Shown: positions 50,123 to 59,761, counted from the stretch's first letter. The stretch is 64,000 nt of DNA from VBAS01 sp964508655 (GCA_964508655.1 CAZDUO010000008.1:6014-70013); one strand, 5' to 3'. Numbers and translations are program-made. The notes: generated from the letters alone by a model not told the origin.

Positions 50123-52291
50123 ATGTTAAAGCTGGTTAAGTATATGACAAATCTGAAACGACTTCCCTTGCTTATCCTGTTGATTATTACAGGCGCCTTT
50201 CTTGCAGCTTCGGTAAATAAAAACAATGACCCCGGCGGCAAGTATGAAAAAATACTTCACAACGTGACGGAGATGCTGAAAGAAGCACACTACAGCCCGA
50301 AGATGATTGACGATAGTCTTTCAAAAAAGATTTACTTCCGGTACTTTGAAAACCTTGACCCCAATAACAACATTTTTCTGAACGAAGACATTGAGGCATT
50401 AAAAAAATACCAGTACCGGATTGACGATGAAATGAAGGGCGCCAATGTGGAATTTTTCAAAGCGGCAGGGCAAGTTTTTAATAAAAGAATGGAAGAAGCC
50501 GCTTCGTTTTACAAGGAAATACTAAGCCAGCCTTTTGACTTTTCAGTTGATGAAAATTTTATAAATGACCGGGCTAAAATTTCTTTTGCTGCCAGCGAAA
50601 CTGAACGGCGTGAATACTGGAGAAAATGGCTCAAGTTCCAGAGCCTTGAACGATATTTCGACCTGGTGGAAACCCGGGAAAAAAATAAAGACCGCAATGA
50701 TTTCGTGGTAAAACCGGATGCAGCACTTGAAAAAGAAGCACGGGAAAAGGTAAGTAAAGTGATGGAAAGAACCTTTGAGCGCTATCGTTTCAAGTTTTCT
50801 GAAGATGACAAGTTCAACCTGTTTGTAGGCACCATCACCAACATTATGGATCCCCACACTGAATTTTTCCCCCCGGTTGATAAAAGATATTTTGATGAAC
50901 AGATGAGCGGCCGTTTTTTCGGCATCGGCGCATCGCTTGTTTATGATGAAGGAAATATTAAAATCAATACGCTGATTGCCGGCAGTCCTGCCTGGAAGAG
51001 CGGCGAAGTGCAGGTAGGAGATGTGATTCTAAAAGTGGGGCAGGGGAAAGAAGACCCGGTAGAATTAACCGGGTTTGTGGTAGAAGATGCGGTAAAACTT
51101 ATCCGTGGAAAAAAAGGAACTGAAGTAAAACTTACACTCAAAAAACAGGATGGCACTGTAAAAACTATCAGCCTGGTACGTGATGAAATTGTGCAGGACG
51201 AAACCTTTGCCCGCAGCGCAGTAATTAAAAACGGAACTACAAAACTGGGCTATATCTACCTGCCGGAATTTTATGCCGATTTTGACCGGCCAAACGGTAA
51301 CCGGTGCTATGTGGATGTGGCTAAAGAAATTCAGAAGCTGAAAGAAGAAAAAGTGGATGGCATCATCATGGACCTGCGAAACAACGGCGGCGGTTCGCTT
51401 TATGATGTGGTACAGATGGTGGGCTTGTTTATTGAAAAAGGACCGGTAGTGCAGGTAAAAGACCGCGACGGAAAACCCAACATACTGGAAGATAAAAACC
51501 GTGAAGTGCTGTATGACGGCCCGCTCACGGTGATGGTAAATGAATTCAGCGCATCTGCATCGGAAATATTTGCTGCTGCCATACAGGACTATGGCCGTGG
51601 CATTGTTATTGGCAGCACATCCACTTATGGAAAAGGAACGGTGCAACGTAATATTGGCCTTGATCCCGGGTCAGGATTCCTGAGCGCCAATTCTGATTTG
51701 GGAACCGTAAAACTGACTTTACAAAAATTTTACCGGGTCAACGGTGGCTCCACGCAACAGAAAGGTGTGGCTTCAGATATTGTGCTGCCCGATAATTATG
51801 AGTACCTGAAACTGCGGGAAAAAGATGATCCCGATGCGCTGCCCTGGGATGAAATAAGCAAAGCACCCATTAAAAACTGGACACCCGGTTATGATATTTC
51901 CTCACTTCAGACACTTAGCGAAACCAGGCTTCAATCAAACATTGCTTTTAAACTGATTAAGGATAATACCGACTGGCTGGCAAAACAGAATGACAAAGAT
52001 TATCCGCTGAATTACGAGAAATACAAAAAAGAACAGGCAACCATCAAGGCCACCATTCGCCAGATTGAAGCCCTTAAAAAGCTCCAGGATGAAATGGATA
52101 TTACCGCCCTGCCGCAGGATGCCAATCGCTTCAGCTATGATAAAGGCAAACAGGAACGATTCGAACAGTGGATAAAAAACCTGCGTAAGGATATTTATAT
52201 TGACCAGGTATCGAAAATAACCGATGACATGGTGGTGCAGCGTAATATGGCGCTTGGTAAAAAAAATGAAGACGCCAAAAAGGCGTTCTGA
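50123..52291 (+). CDS. Carboxy-terminal processing protease (tail-specific, S41)
   Basis: A 722-residue periplasmic serine protease. A hydrophobic N-terminal anchor (LPLLILLIITGAFLAASV) is followed by a helical N-terminal domain (about 35-245). The PDZ domain covers about 255-340 (IKINTLIAGSPAWKSGEVQV) and the S41 domain about 360-560. The catalytic Ser is in NEFSASASEIFAAAI near 479, the Lys in STYGKGTVQ near 502. A C-terminal DUF3340-like helical domain follows. It trims or degrades proteins marked at the C-terminus. An alternative ATG lies at 50144. A terminator follows. Confidence 0.93.
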   Translation: MLKLVKYMTNLKRLPLLILLIITGAFLAASVNKNNDPGGKYEKILHNVTEMLKEAHYSPKMIDDSLSKKIYFRYFENLDPNNNIFLNEDIEALKKYQYRIDDEMKGANVEFFKAAGQVFNKRMEEAASFYKEILSQPFDFSVDENFINDRAKISFAASETERREYWRKWLKFQSLERYFDLVETREKNKDRNDFVVKPDAALEKEAREKVSKVMERTFERYRFKFSEDDKFNLFVGTITNIMDPHTEFFPPVDKRYFDEQMSGRFFGIGASLVYDEGNIKINTLIAGSPAWKSGEVQVGDVILKVGQGKEDPVELTGFVVEDAVKLIRGKKGTEVKLTLKKQDGTVKTISLVRDEIVQDETFARSAVIKNGTTKLGYIYLPEFYADFDRPNGNRCYVDVAKEIQKLKEEKVDGIIMDLRNNGGGSLYDVVQMVGLFIEKGPVVQVKDRDGKPNILEDKNREVLYDGPLTVMVNEFSASASEIFAAAIQDYGRGIVIGSTSTYGKGTVQRNIGLDPGSGFLSANSDLGTVKLTLQKFYRVNGGSTQQKGVASDIVLPDNYEYLKLREKDDPDALPWDEISKAPIKNWTPGYDISSLQTLSETRLQSNIAFKLIKDNTDWLAKQNDKDYPLNYEKYKKEQATIKATIRQIEALKKLQDEMDITALPQDANRFSYDKGKQERFEQWIKNLRKDIYIDQVSKITDDMVVQRNMALGKKNEDAKKAF

Positions 52292-52316
52292 AAATTGAAT
52301 ATTCCCGCTAAAAAAC

Positions 52317-52343
52317 ATCCTGCCGGCTGGCAGGATTTTTTTT
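52317..52343. terminator. Hairpin terminator, bidirectional
   Basis: Arms ATCCTGCC and GGCAGGAT around GGCT, with a T-run after and an A-run before. It serves the protease gene and the convergent DinB gene. Confidence 0.85.
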
Positions 52344-52851
52344 ACAGGTATCTTTCTTCAATTACCTGCCGGTGATGATTGACATGACCTGCGCAGATAA
52401 ACCCGATACCGAGCACATAAACCGGTTTGCCGCTGGCTATACCTTCCGCCTCCAGCTGCTCTTTATCAAAAGAAGCAAACATCAGCATGGTTGCATTTCT
52501 TAAGGAAGTAAATTCATCAATTAAATCATTCCAGTTCCTGTTTTCAATTTTGGCATTTTGAGCAAACAGATTTTCATCAAAGGAAGGAAGGGGAGCCGGG
52601 TCTTTTCGTGAAAAACGCAGAGCACGGTAACTGAAAACCCGCTCCGAATCAATGACATGCTGTACTACTTCCTTAATGGTCCATTTACCTTCGGCATACC
52701 GGTAGTTTTGCTTTTCTGCCGGAATGGTATGCAGCAAAGAAATAAAAGAAGACCCGCTGTTTCTTAAAGCAGTCACCAGGTCATCTTCCTTCACTTTATT
52801 GATATAGCCGTGATAAAATTCCGGCACACGGTTCAGATCAGGGCGGGGCAT
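52342..52851 (-). CDS. DinB-family protein
   Basis: A 169-residue four-helix-bundle protein. Metal-site histidines are expected in IKEVVQHVIDSERVFSYRAL near 58-78 and FICAGHVNHHRQVIEERYL at the C-terminus. It is only loosely alike to the DinB protein at 3527-4021. Role unknown; thiol-transferase or metal-binding functions are typical of the family. It is convergent with the processing protease and shares a terminator with it. Confidence 0.85.
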   Translation of the reverse strand: MPRPDLNRVPEFYHGYINKVKEDDLVTALRNSGSSFISLLHTIPAEKQNYRYAEGKWTIKEVVQHVIDSERVFSYRALRFSRKDPAPLPSFDENLFAQNAKIENRNWNDLIDEFTSLRNATMLMFASFDKEQLEAEGIASGKPVYVLGIGFICAGHVNHHRQVIEERYL

Positions 52852-52899
52852 AGGTATTTTATTTTAATAAAAATAAAGATGGCGATTTTTTTTCAGTAA

Positions 52900-52925
52900 A
52901 AAACCTCTGCTGTAAAAAGCAGAAG
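52900..52925 (-). terminator. Weak hairpin terminator of the subtilase gene
   Basis: On the minus strand TCTGCT TTTTAC AGCAGA followed by GGTTTTTTAC, about 25 bp after the subtilase stop. Confidence 0.45.
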
Positions 52926-52949
52926 CCAAAATTTTCATTCTTTACTTTT

Positions 52950-54653
52950 TCAAAAAGGTTTCAGCATCGTACCCGCACCTCTTTCACCTTTCAAGGTTGA
53001 CGCAAGTTTCAGCGCCTCATAAGCGTTCACCACACCTCCCGTTTTACTGATGTCTGAAAGATTCACTTTGCTTTCCGTACCGGGCACATTTACCTGGTAA
53101 GCAGGAGGCACCACCGATTTTTCAATAACAAATTTTACCTGTTCGGCGCTCAGGTTGGGAAAATACTGAAGTATGAGAGCGGCAATACCGGCTACCACCG
53201 GGCTGGCCATGCTGGTACCCTGGGCATTGCCATAAGTGTTGCCTCCGGGAACAGTAGAGTAAATTTTCATACCCGGGGCGAAAACATCCACTTCATTTTT
53301 ACCATAATTGGAAAAGCCGGCAGTCAGCGAAAAATATTTTGAGCCATCGGTGGGTATTGCCTGGTCAATAGCCAAATCGCCGCTGGCCCCAACTGTTATC
53401 CAGTTGCTGGCCCTGGTAGCATTCGACTTATATACCGGGCTGGGAAAATTCCATGTAGAGTCAATATTCTTATGGTCATTCCCGGCAGCATGTACCAGCA
53501 ATACTCCTTTTGACCTGGCATATTCCACGGCTTCATCTACCCAATGTTTTTCAGGTGAAAAACTTTTTCCAAAACTCATATTGATTACCTGTGCGCCATT
53601 ATCCACCGCATAGCGTATGGCAAGAGCAATATCCTTATCATGCTCATCGCCATCGGGCACGGCTCTTATCATCATGATTTTTACATTATCGGCAATTCCA
53701 TCCACACCAATATTGTTGTTTCTTTTGGCCCCGATAATACCAGCTACATGGGTGCCATGGTGAGCCGATTTGTTGTCAACAAACACATTGTTGTTTCCAT
53801 AAAAGCGGTCGGAAAAATCATAATAATTATCCTTCACCACTTCGTCACGGAAGTTTTTTGGCGCTTTTTCTTTGGCATCTGCTTTTCTTTGTTCAGCATC
53901 CAGGTAATCCTTAAAGCCCTCCATAAATTCCTTATTAGTGACATCAAGGGCATCGTTGGCCTTCATCAGGCCATACAAGGCGGTTTTGGCATTTTTAGTT
54001 TTATTGTCGGGAAATTCTGCGCTTTCAAGCTCTTTACCTGTAAACTCTGTTTTACCCAAGGCCGCCTGCAAAATGCTGTCGCTTCTTGAAAGATTCAGAT
54101 AAGCCATTTTCAGTATGGCTAAATCAATGCTTTCCTCACCACCCGATCCGTAAAGTTCTTCTCTTGTTTTACTCCACATTTCATACTCAGCCGCTTCTTC
54201 TTTAGAAAGTGTTGCAGGATTGATTTCTTTTCCTTCATATTTTTCTTTGTATTTGTGATAAACCCGGTCTCTTTCATAAGAGTCCACAGTCACATTCTTA
54301 CCGTCCTTGCCGCCAATAAAATTCCATCCGTAAATGTCATCCACGTAGCCGTTTTTATCATCATCTATCCCGTTGCCGGGTATTTCTTTGGGGTTTCGCC
54401 AAAGCACTTCTTTCAGGTCTTCGTGCAGGGTATCAATGCCGGAATCAATAACTGCTACTATCACCGTTTTACTCTTTTTCCCTTTCATAAACTGGTAAGC
54501 CTTGTCAAGACTGATTCCATAAGTACCGGTTTCCTTCAGGTCAAGCAGGTGCCATCCATTGGGCAGAGGTTCTTTTACTCCTGTTTGGGCAAAGGTACCT
54601 ATGCTTAAAAATCCGAAGACCATTGTCACTATTCCCGCAAAGATTCTATTCAT
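52950..54653 (-). CDS. Subtilisin-like (S8) serine protease with a long insert
   Basis: A 567-residue exported protease. The signal peptide ends near IGTFAQ. The catalytic triad is Asp near 70 (VIVAVIDSGIDTLHEDL), His near 300 (HHGTHVAGIIGAK) and Ser near 482 (GTSMASPVVAGIAALIL). Asp to His usually spans 30-60 residues; here it is about 230, because a charged, mostly helical insert (about 105-290) lies between. The oxyanion Asn is in LLVHAAGNDHKN. There is no C-terminal secretion-sorting domain. It probably works in the periplasm or at the surface. Confidence 0.92.
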   Translation of the reverse strand: MNRIFAGIVTMVFGFLSIGTFAQTGVKEPLPNGWHLLDLKETGTYGISLDKAYQFMKGKKSKTVIVAVIDSGIDTLHEDLKEVLWRNPKEIPGNGIDDDKNGYVDDIYGWNFIGGKDGKNVTVDSYERDRVYHKYKEKYEGKEINPATLSKEEAAEYEMWSKTREELYGSGGEESIDLAILKMAYLNLSRSDSILQAALGKTEFTGKELESAEFPDNKTKNAKTALYGLMKANDALDVTNKEFMEGFKDYLDAEQRKADAKEKAPKNFRDEVVKDNYYDFSDRFYGNNNVFVDNKSAHHGTHVAGIIGAKRNNNIGVDGIADNVKIMMIRAVPDGDEHDKDIALAIRYAVDNGAQVINMSFGKSFSPEKHWVDEAVEYARSKGVLLVHAAGNDHKNIDSTWNFPSPVYKSNATRASNWITVGASGDLAIDQAIPTDGSKYFSLTAGFSNYGKNEVDVFAPGMKIYSTVPGGNTYGNAQGTSMASPVVAGIAALILQYFPNLSAEQVKFVIEKSVVPPAYQVNVPGTESKVNLSDISKTGGVVNAYEALKLASTLKGERGAGTMLKPF

Positions 54654-54765
54654 AAATTTTTAATTTTAAATGCAAAAATTAAGAATTGGTAAAAATAATT
54701 GAAACCTTCCATAAAAATTTGATAATTACTAACAGGTAAATATTTTTAGCGCCATCACAAAATGA

Positions 54766-54794
54766 AAATCTCCCCTTTCAGCAAGGGGAGATTT
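54766..54794 (-). terminator. Hairpin terminator of the OmpA gene
   Basis: AAATCTCCCC and GGGGAGATTT (10-bp arms), followed on the minus strand by TTCATTTTG. Confidence 0.8.
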
Positions 54795-54809
54795 CAGATA
54801 ATAATCGCT

Positions 54810-56312
54810 TTAGTTATTTCTTAGTTTCAGCTCAACACGCCGGTTAAGTGCCCGTTCATCCTGAGTTTTTCCATGGTTAAGTGGCCGGGTAGGGCCAAAG
54901 CCCTGCGCTGTCAGCCTGGACGCATCCACACCTTTTTTCACCAGGTAATCTTTTACCTTTTCTGCTCTTTCCACTGACAATTTCATGTTGGCATTGAAAC
55001 TTCCGGCATTGCTGGTATGGCCTTCTATATCAAGCATAAGTCCGGGCTGCTTTAAAAGTATGTCAACCACTTCATCCAGAATTGCTTCGGATTCTTCCAG
55101 CAGTTCAGCCTTTGCAAATTCAAACTGAATTCTTTTAGCAGCAAATTCCACCTTCTCAATTATCTCTTTCTTGATTTCGGGGCAACCATTGTTCTCCTTT
55201 ATGCCGGGTTCAGTTTTACATTTATCTTCTTCATCGTTTACTCCATCAGCATCCGTGTCGGGAACCGGACAACCCTGGTAGCGGGCAAAACCCGGTACAT
55301 CGGGGCATTTATCTTCTTCATCATTCACCGCATCTTTATCCCTGTCGGGTACGGGGCAGCCATCGTATTTCGCCACGCCGGGCACTGTCATGCATTTATC
55401 CTTTTCATCCGTAATGCCATCGCCATCAGCATCACGCAGCGGGCAACCGGCGTTTTCAACCAATCCCTTTTCTGCGGGGCATTTATCTTTATTATCAGCC
55501 ACCCCATCCGCATCGCCATCGGGACAACCTTTAGTTACCAATGGCCCGGGTTCGGTTTCACAATAATCGTCTATATCGGGTATTCCATCCTTATCGCTGT
55601 CTTTTAGTTTTTCTTCAAGCGCTATGGGTTTACCAATAAAAATTCCCAATGTGGCGCCGGCCACCTGGTTTTTAAAATTTCCTTCGTAAGCAGCCGTGTA
55701 CATATCGCCAAGGCTCCGGCTGAAATTACCGGCAATGAAAAAACTGCTGAACTCAATGCCGGCAGTTCCGTTTACCCCAAGGTCAAGCGTTTTATATTTT
55801 CCGGGTGCATCGCCTACCGGCAGGTCTTTATTTTCATCGGTAACAAAAGAACCCGACTTCATGTAGGTTTCGGTTTTTTCAAAACCGTTGTAAAAAAAAG
55901 AAAGATAGGGCCCGCCGCCGATAAAAAACTTTGCTTTTTCGCTAATGGGAATTTTGTAAACAAGATTCAGCGGCACATCCACATAATTTATAAACTGCTT
56001 TGCGTCTATGCTGAAATAATCATACACGGCAGTATCGTATGTGCTGGAAAATTTTCTTCCCTTGTTGTAAAACAATACGCCGGGTTGCGCATAAAATTTT
56101 GATTTGAAACCCAACTGAAGATCGGCGATGAATCCAAAATGTGCACCGGTGCGGCTGCTGTATTTGCTTTTCAGTTCCGTCCAGTTGGGCAGATTATTGG
56201 TTTCAACTATGGTGGAAGTATGCCCGCCGCCTGCCAGGGCAAGCCTTAATTGTGCGATAGAAATTTGCCAGGAAAAAAGCAGGATTACTCCGGGTAAAAT
56301 TATTTTTTTCAT
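54810..56312 (-). CDS. OmpA-family protein with thrombospondin type 3 repeats
   Basis: A 500-residue outer membrane protein. Signal ends near QISIAQ. A porin-like N-terminal barrel covers about 22-225. Five calcium-binding TSP3 repeats follow (about 237-375), such as DSDKDGIPDIDDYCETEPG and DADGDGITDEKDKCMTVPG, each with paired Asp loops and a Cys. The OmpA domain (about 390-498) has DIEGHTSNAGSFNANMKLS and ALNRRVELKLRNN, and would bind peptidoglycan. It links the outer membrane to the cell wall. The repeat count is typical for the group. A CACCTTTG promoter element and a terminator flank it. Confidence 0.92.
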   Translation of the reverse strand: MKKIILPGVILLFSWQISIAQLRLALAGGGHTSTIVETNNLPNWTELKSKYSSRTGAHFGFIADLQLGFKSKFYAQPGVLFYNKGRKFSSTYDTAVYDYFSIDAKQFINYVDVPLNLVYKIPISEKAKFFIGGGPYLSFFYNGFEKTETYMKSGSFVTDENKDLPVGDAPGKYKTLDLGVNGTAGIEFSSFFIAGNFSRSLGDMYTAAYEGNFKNQVAGATLGIFIGKPIALEEKLKDSDKDGIPDIDDYCETEPGPLVTKGCPDGDADGVADNKDKCPAEKGLVENAGCPLRDADGDGITDEKDKCMTVPGVAKYDGCPVPDRDKDAVNDEEDKCPDVPGFARYQGCPVPDTDADGVNDEEDKCKTEPGIKENNGCPEIKKEIIEKVEFAAKRIQFEFAKAELLEESEAILDEVVDILLKQPGLMLDIEGHTSNAGSFNANMKLSVERAEKVKDYLVKKGVDASRLTAQGFGPTRPLNHGKTQDERALNRRVELKLRNN

Positions 56313-56352
56313 CAGGATGATTTTTCAGAGATATTGACTGGTATTCAACGTA

Positions 56353-56360
56353 CAAAGGTG
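56353..56360 (-). promoter_or_regulatory. Variant -7 element CACCTTTG (minus strand)
   Basis: CACCTTTG followed by TACG, 40 bp before the OmpA ATG; nearly the same as the element ahead of the 878-residue receptor. Confidence 0.35.
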
Positions 56361-56411
56361 GAAATTATTTCAGAGAAATCATAGTCTTTTTGGGTGCTTT
56401 TTGTCAAACAA

Positions 56412-56512
56412 CAATGGCTAAATGGCTACATGGTCAAATTACTGTTTTGTTAGTAAAATCCATTATGGAAGAAATCCAAAAACAATTTAACCATTAAACT
56501 AGTTAGCCATAA
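56412..56512. repeat. Inverted pair of octamer arrays
   Basis: Left words: caatggct aaatggct acatggtc aaattact gttttgtt agtaaaat (56412-56459). Right words: aacaattt aaccatta aactagtt agccataa (56481-56512), whose reverse complement resembles the left arm. It ends 1 bp before the aldehyde dehydrogenase stop codon. Confidence 0.6.
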
Positions 56513-56513
56513 T

Positions 56514-58037
56514 CTATATATCAAACTTAATACCCTGTGCCAGGGGCAGGCTGGTGCTGAAATTAATTGTGTTGGTTTGGCGGCGCATATAATTTTTCCA
56601 TGCATCGCTGCCACTTTCCCGGCCGCCGCCGGTTTCTTTTTCACCGCCAAAGGCACCGCCAATTTCAGCGCCACTGGTGCCGATGTTTACATTGGCAATG
56701 CCGCAATCGCTGCCGGTGGCAGAAAGAAACTGCTCGGCTTCACGCAGGTTCAGCGTCATGATGGCTGACGACAAACCCTGCGGCACTCCGTTCTGGATAG
56801 CGATGGCCTCATCCATGGTTTTATATTTCAGTAAATAAAGAACAGGAGCAAAGGTTTCGTGCTGCACTATTTCATTATGCGGTTCCACTTCGGCTATGCA
56901 GGGCTTCACATAGCAACCGCTTTCATAACCGTCGCCCTGCAGCACTGCGCCTTCCACAACAAATTTTCCGCCTTCTTTTTTGCATGCTTCTATCGCCGCT
57001 TCATACATTTTTACCGCCGCTTTATCAATCAGCGGTCCTACATGATTTTTTTCATCCAGCGGGTTACCAATGCGCAGTTGTTTGTAAGCTGTGGTCAGTT
57101 TTTGTTTTACTGAATCATATACTTCATCCTGAATTATCAACCGTCTTGTAGTGGTGCAGCGCTGGCCGGCTGTACCCACAGCGCCAAACACGGCGCCCCG
57201 CACCGCCATATCAATGTCGGCGTCTTTCGAAATGATGATGGCATTGTTGCCCCCAAGTTCCAGCAGTGCTCTTCCCAACCGGGCGCCTACGGCAGCGCCA
57301 ACCGCTTTTCCCATCCGTGTAGAACCCGTTGCTGAAATCAATGGGATTCGTTTGTCATTCGCCATCCATTCACCCACATCGCGGCCTCCGATAACAACAC
57401 AGGATACGCCTTGCGGTACATTGTTTTTTGCAAATACTTCAGCTACGATTTGCTGACACGCAATAGCGCATAAGGGAGTTTTTTCCGAAGGTTTCCATAC
57501 ACACACATCACCACATACCCATGCCAGCATACTATTCCAGCTCCATACAGCCACGGGAAAATTGAACGCAGAAATTATTCCGACGATTCCCAGCGGGTGC
57601 CACTGCTCATACATGCGGTGGCCGGGCCTTTCGCTGTGCATGCTGAGGCCGTGCAACTGGCGTGACAAGCCAACGGCAAAATCACAGATATCAATCATCT
57701 CCTGCACTTCGCCATAACCCTCCTGCAGGCTTTTGCCCATTTCGTAGGAAACGAGTTTGCCCAAAGGTTCTTTGTATTTTCTTAATGCTTCGCCTATCTG
57801 CCGCACTATTTCACCACGGTGTGGAGCAGGTTTCAATCGCCATTTTTTAAATGCCTCTTCTGCAGTTTGAATAATTTTCTCATAGCTTTCTTTATCGGCA
57901 GATAAAACCGAGCCAACAAGTTGGCCGTCAACGGGGGAGAAGGAGTCAATTTTTTCACCGGAAGATTTTAACCACTTAATGCCGGTACTTGCTCCTGCAT
58001 TAATTTGCTCCACGTGTAAAGCCTTAAGAAAATCCAT
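56514..58037 (-). CDS. Aldehyde dehydrogenase, ALDH7/piperideine-6-carboxylate dehydrogenase-like
   Basis: A 507-residue NAD-dependent aldehyde dehydrogenase. The catalytic Cys is in GTAGQRCTTTRRLI near 296, the general-base Glu in ALLELGGNNAIII near 262, and the cofactor region in ISAFNFPVAVWSWNSMLAWV. The segment NVNIGTSGAEIGGAFGGEKET with GRESGSDAWKNYMRRQTNTI is characteristic of the ALDH7/AASADH group, which oxidises alpha-aminoadipate semialdehyde in lysine breakdown. No other lysine-degradation gene is nearby, so the exact role is inferred. Confidence 0.9.
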   Translation of the reverse strand: MDFLKALHVEQINAGASTGIKWLKSSGEKIDSFSPVDGQLVGSVLSADKESYEKIIQTAEEAFKKWRLKPAPHRGEIVRQIGEALRKYKEPLGKLVSYEMGKSLQEGYGEVQEMIDICDFAVGLSRQLHGLSMHSERPGHRMYEQWHPLGIVGIISAFNFPVAVWSWNSMLAWVCGDVCVWKPSEKTPLCAIACQQIVAEVFAKNNVPQGVSCVVIGGRDVGEWMANDKRIPLISATGSTRMGKAVGAAVGARLGRALLELGGNNAIIISKDADIDMAVRGAVFGAVGTAGQRCTTTRRLIIQDEVYDSVKQKLTTAYKQLRIGNPLDEKNHVGPLIDKAAVKMYEAAIEACKKEGGKFVVEGAVLQGDGYESGCYVKPCIAEVEPHNEIVQHETFAPVLYLLKYKTMDEAIAIQNGVPQGLSSAIMTLNLREAEQFLSATGSDCGIANVNIGTSGAEIGGAFGGEKETGGGRESGSDAWKNYMRRQTNTINFSTSLPLAQGIKFDI

Positions 58038-58054
58038 AAAAATAATTTGAGGAG

Positions 58055-58062
58055 CAAAAGTA
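58055..58062 (-). promoter_or_regulatory. Bacteroidota-type -7 element TACTTTTG (minus strand)
   Basis: A TAnnTTTG match 17 bp before the ATG of the aldehyde dehydrogenase gene. Confidence 0.4.
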
Positions 58063-58133
58063 CAGATAGCGTCGCATATTAAATTTATGAAGGTGCTTTA
58101 AGAAGTATGAATAAAATTTTTTTTAAAAAGGAA

Positions 58134-58889
58134 TTAAAGAATGATTGTATGCGATGTCCACAATGATGAAGTTTTTTCACCCGTTTGCTGAGGCGGGTTG
58201 GTTGTGGTTGTACTTACCGGGCGATTGATAACAGCGCCGCCACCCTGTGGCCTGCCCTGGAGAGTTGTAACCACCCGGCTGGCGGGTGCAGTATTACCGG
58301 TAGTGGAAGACTCGTCGCCCTTAATCTTCCAGCCTATGTTTATTTTTTTGTTGTTTAATCCGGCAATGTCTTGCTCCAATATTTTTAATGGAATAAGATA
58401 CTCCACATGGAAATTATAAGCACTGTCCCATCCGGTGGCAATATTAATCGTCCCTTCCGTTTTGATATCCTGGGCAAATGATTCCAGTTTGGAAAAACCG
58501 AACAATTTCATTTTTGTCAAACTTTCCTTCCGGGTGTTCCAGCCAGCAGTATTTACCAAGGCTAAAGGAAATTCAACGCCACGAGTTTCTTTTTTCTTCC
58601 CCCTGGTATCAATATAAAAAAATAAACCTTGCTGCATTATCCGCTGCTGTATTTTTTTATCGGAAATAACAAGTGCGATAAAAAGGTTTTCTTGATCATT
58701 GTCGGTGGCATAGCGGATACCTGTTTGTTTATCGGTACCGAATTTTTCAGCGGGCCACTCCGTTATATTTCCATCCAGCTGATGATTGACAATTGCAGTG
58801 TCTGCTCTGCCGGCAGCTATTAACCGGGAAGCATTGTTTTGAAATAGCATCAAGCAGGCTATGCCCGGGATTAAAAAAAATATTCTCAT
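58134..58889 (-). CDS. Exported CBM9/DOMON-like domain protein
   Basis: A 251-residue exported protein. After a short hydrophobic signal, LDGNITEWPAEKFGTDKQTG and RYATDNDQENLFIALVISD mark a carbohydrate-binding-family-9-like beta sandwich. VEYLIPLKILEQDIAGLN continues it. The last ~50 residues are Thr/Gly/Pro-rich and probably unstructured. The fold binds sugars or haem in other proteins; the ligand here is unknown. It is a single gene between the aldehyde dehydrogenase and panB. No lipobox is seen. Confidence 0.6.
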   Translation of the reverse strand: MRIFFLIPGIACLMLFQNNASRLIAAGRADTAIVNHQLDGNITEWPAEKFGTDKQTGIRYATDNDQENLFIALVISDKKIQQRIMQQGLFFYIDTRGKKKETRGVEFPLALVNTAGWNTRKESLTKMKLFGFSKLESFAQDIKTEGTINIATGWDSAYNFHVEYLIPLKILEQDIAGLNNKKINIGWKIKGDESSTTGNTAPASRVVTTLQGRPQGGGAVINRPVSTTTTNPPQQTGEKTSSLWTSHTIIL

Positions 58890-58929
58890 GGTTAGCTGTT
58901 TCTGATATTTGATTTAAAAAGAACCTGGT

Positions 58930-59757
58930 TCAGTACTGCTCGCTTTCATTCGGAAAACCTTTCTCTTTCACATCTTTAATATATTGCTTTACAGCCCGGG
59001 TTACCTGTTCGTGCAGATCCAGGTATTGCCGTAGAAAACGGGGTTTGAACTCGGTGTTGATGCCGAGCATATCGTGCATCACAAGCACCTGCCCGTCGCA
59101 GTGCATACCGGCGCCGATGCCGATGGTTGGAATATGTAAACTTCCCGTCACTTCTTTTGCCAGCAAGGCGGGAATTTTTTCCAGCACGATGGCAAAGCAG
59201 CCGGCTTCTTCGAGCAGCTTTGCATCGGATCGTAGTTTGTTGGCTTCCGTTTCTTCTTTTGCCCGCACGGTGTAGGTGCCAAATTTATAAATGGATTGCG
59301 GCGTAAGACCAAGATGGCCCATCACCGGGATGCCGGCAGATACAATCCGCTTTACCGAATCCATCACTTCTTCACCGCCTTCCAGCTTTACGGCATGTCC
59401 GCCGGTTTCTTTCATAATGCGGATGGCCGAAGCAAGGGCAATGTCGGAATTGGACTGGTAAGAGCCGAAGGGCATATCCACCACCACCAGGCAGCGGTTG
59501 ATTCCCCGTATTACCGAAGCGGCATGATAAATCATTTGGTCGAGGGTGATAGGCAGCGTGGTTTCATGACCGGCCATTACGTTGGAAGCCGAATCGCCGA
59601 CGAGTAATATGTCAATGCCGGCGCCGTCAATTATTTTTGCAAAAGAATAATCATAGCCGGTAAGCATGCTGATTTTTTCACCGGCTGATTTCATTTTCTG
59701 CAGCGTGTTGGTTGTTACTTTTTTTATTTCTTTTTTTTCTTCTTTGTTTACTGGCAT
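58930..59757 (-). CDS. panB: 3-Methyl-2-oxobutanoate hydroxymethyltransferase
   Basis: A 275-residue ketopantoate hydroxymethyltransferase, the first step of pantothenate synthesis, which moves a hydroxymethyl group from methylenetetrahydrofolate. Landmarks are ISMLTGYDYSFAKIIDGAGI, LLVGDSASNVMAGHETTLP, VVDMPFGSYQ and GIPVMGHLGLTPQSIYKFG, with the Mg-binding Asp/Glu in these. TIGIGAGMHCDGQVLVMHDML is at the end of the barrel. The length is normal. The spacer to the upstream ppx is an octamer array. No panC/panD is adjacent. Confidence 0.95.
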   Translation of the reverse strand: MPVNKEEKKEIKKVTTNTLQKMKSAGEKISMLTGYDYSFAKIIDGAGIDILLVGDSASNVMAGHETTLPITLDQMIYHAASVIRGINRCLVVVDMPFGSYQSNSDIALASAIRIMKETGGHAVKLEGGEEVMDSVKRIVSAGIPVMGHLGLTPQSIYKFGTYTVRAKEETEANKLRSDAKLLEEAGCFAIVLEKIPALLAKEVTGSLHIPTIGIGAGMHCDGQVLVMHDMLGINTEFKPRFLRQYLDLHEQVTRAVKQYIKDVKEKGFPNESEQY

Positions 59758-59761
59758 AAAC

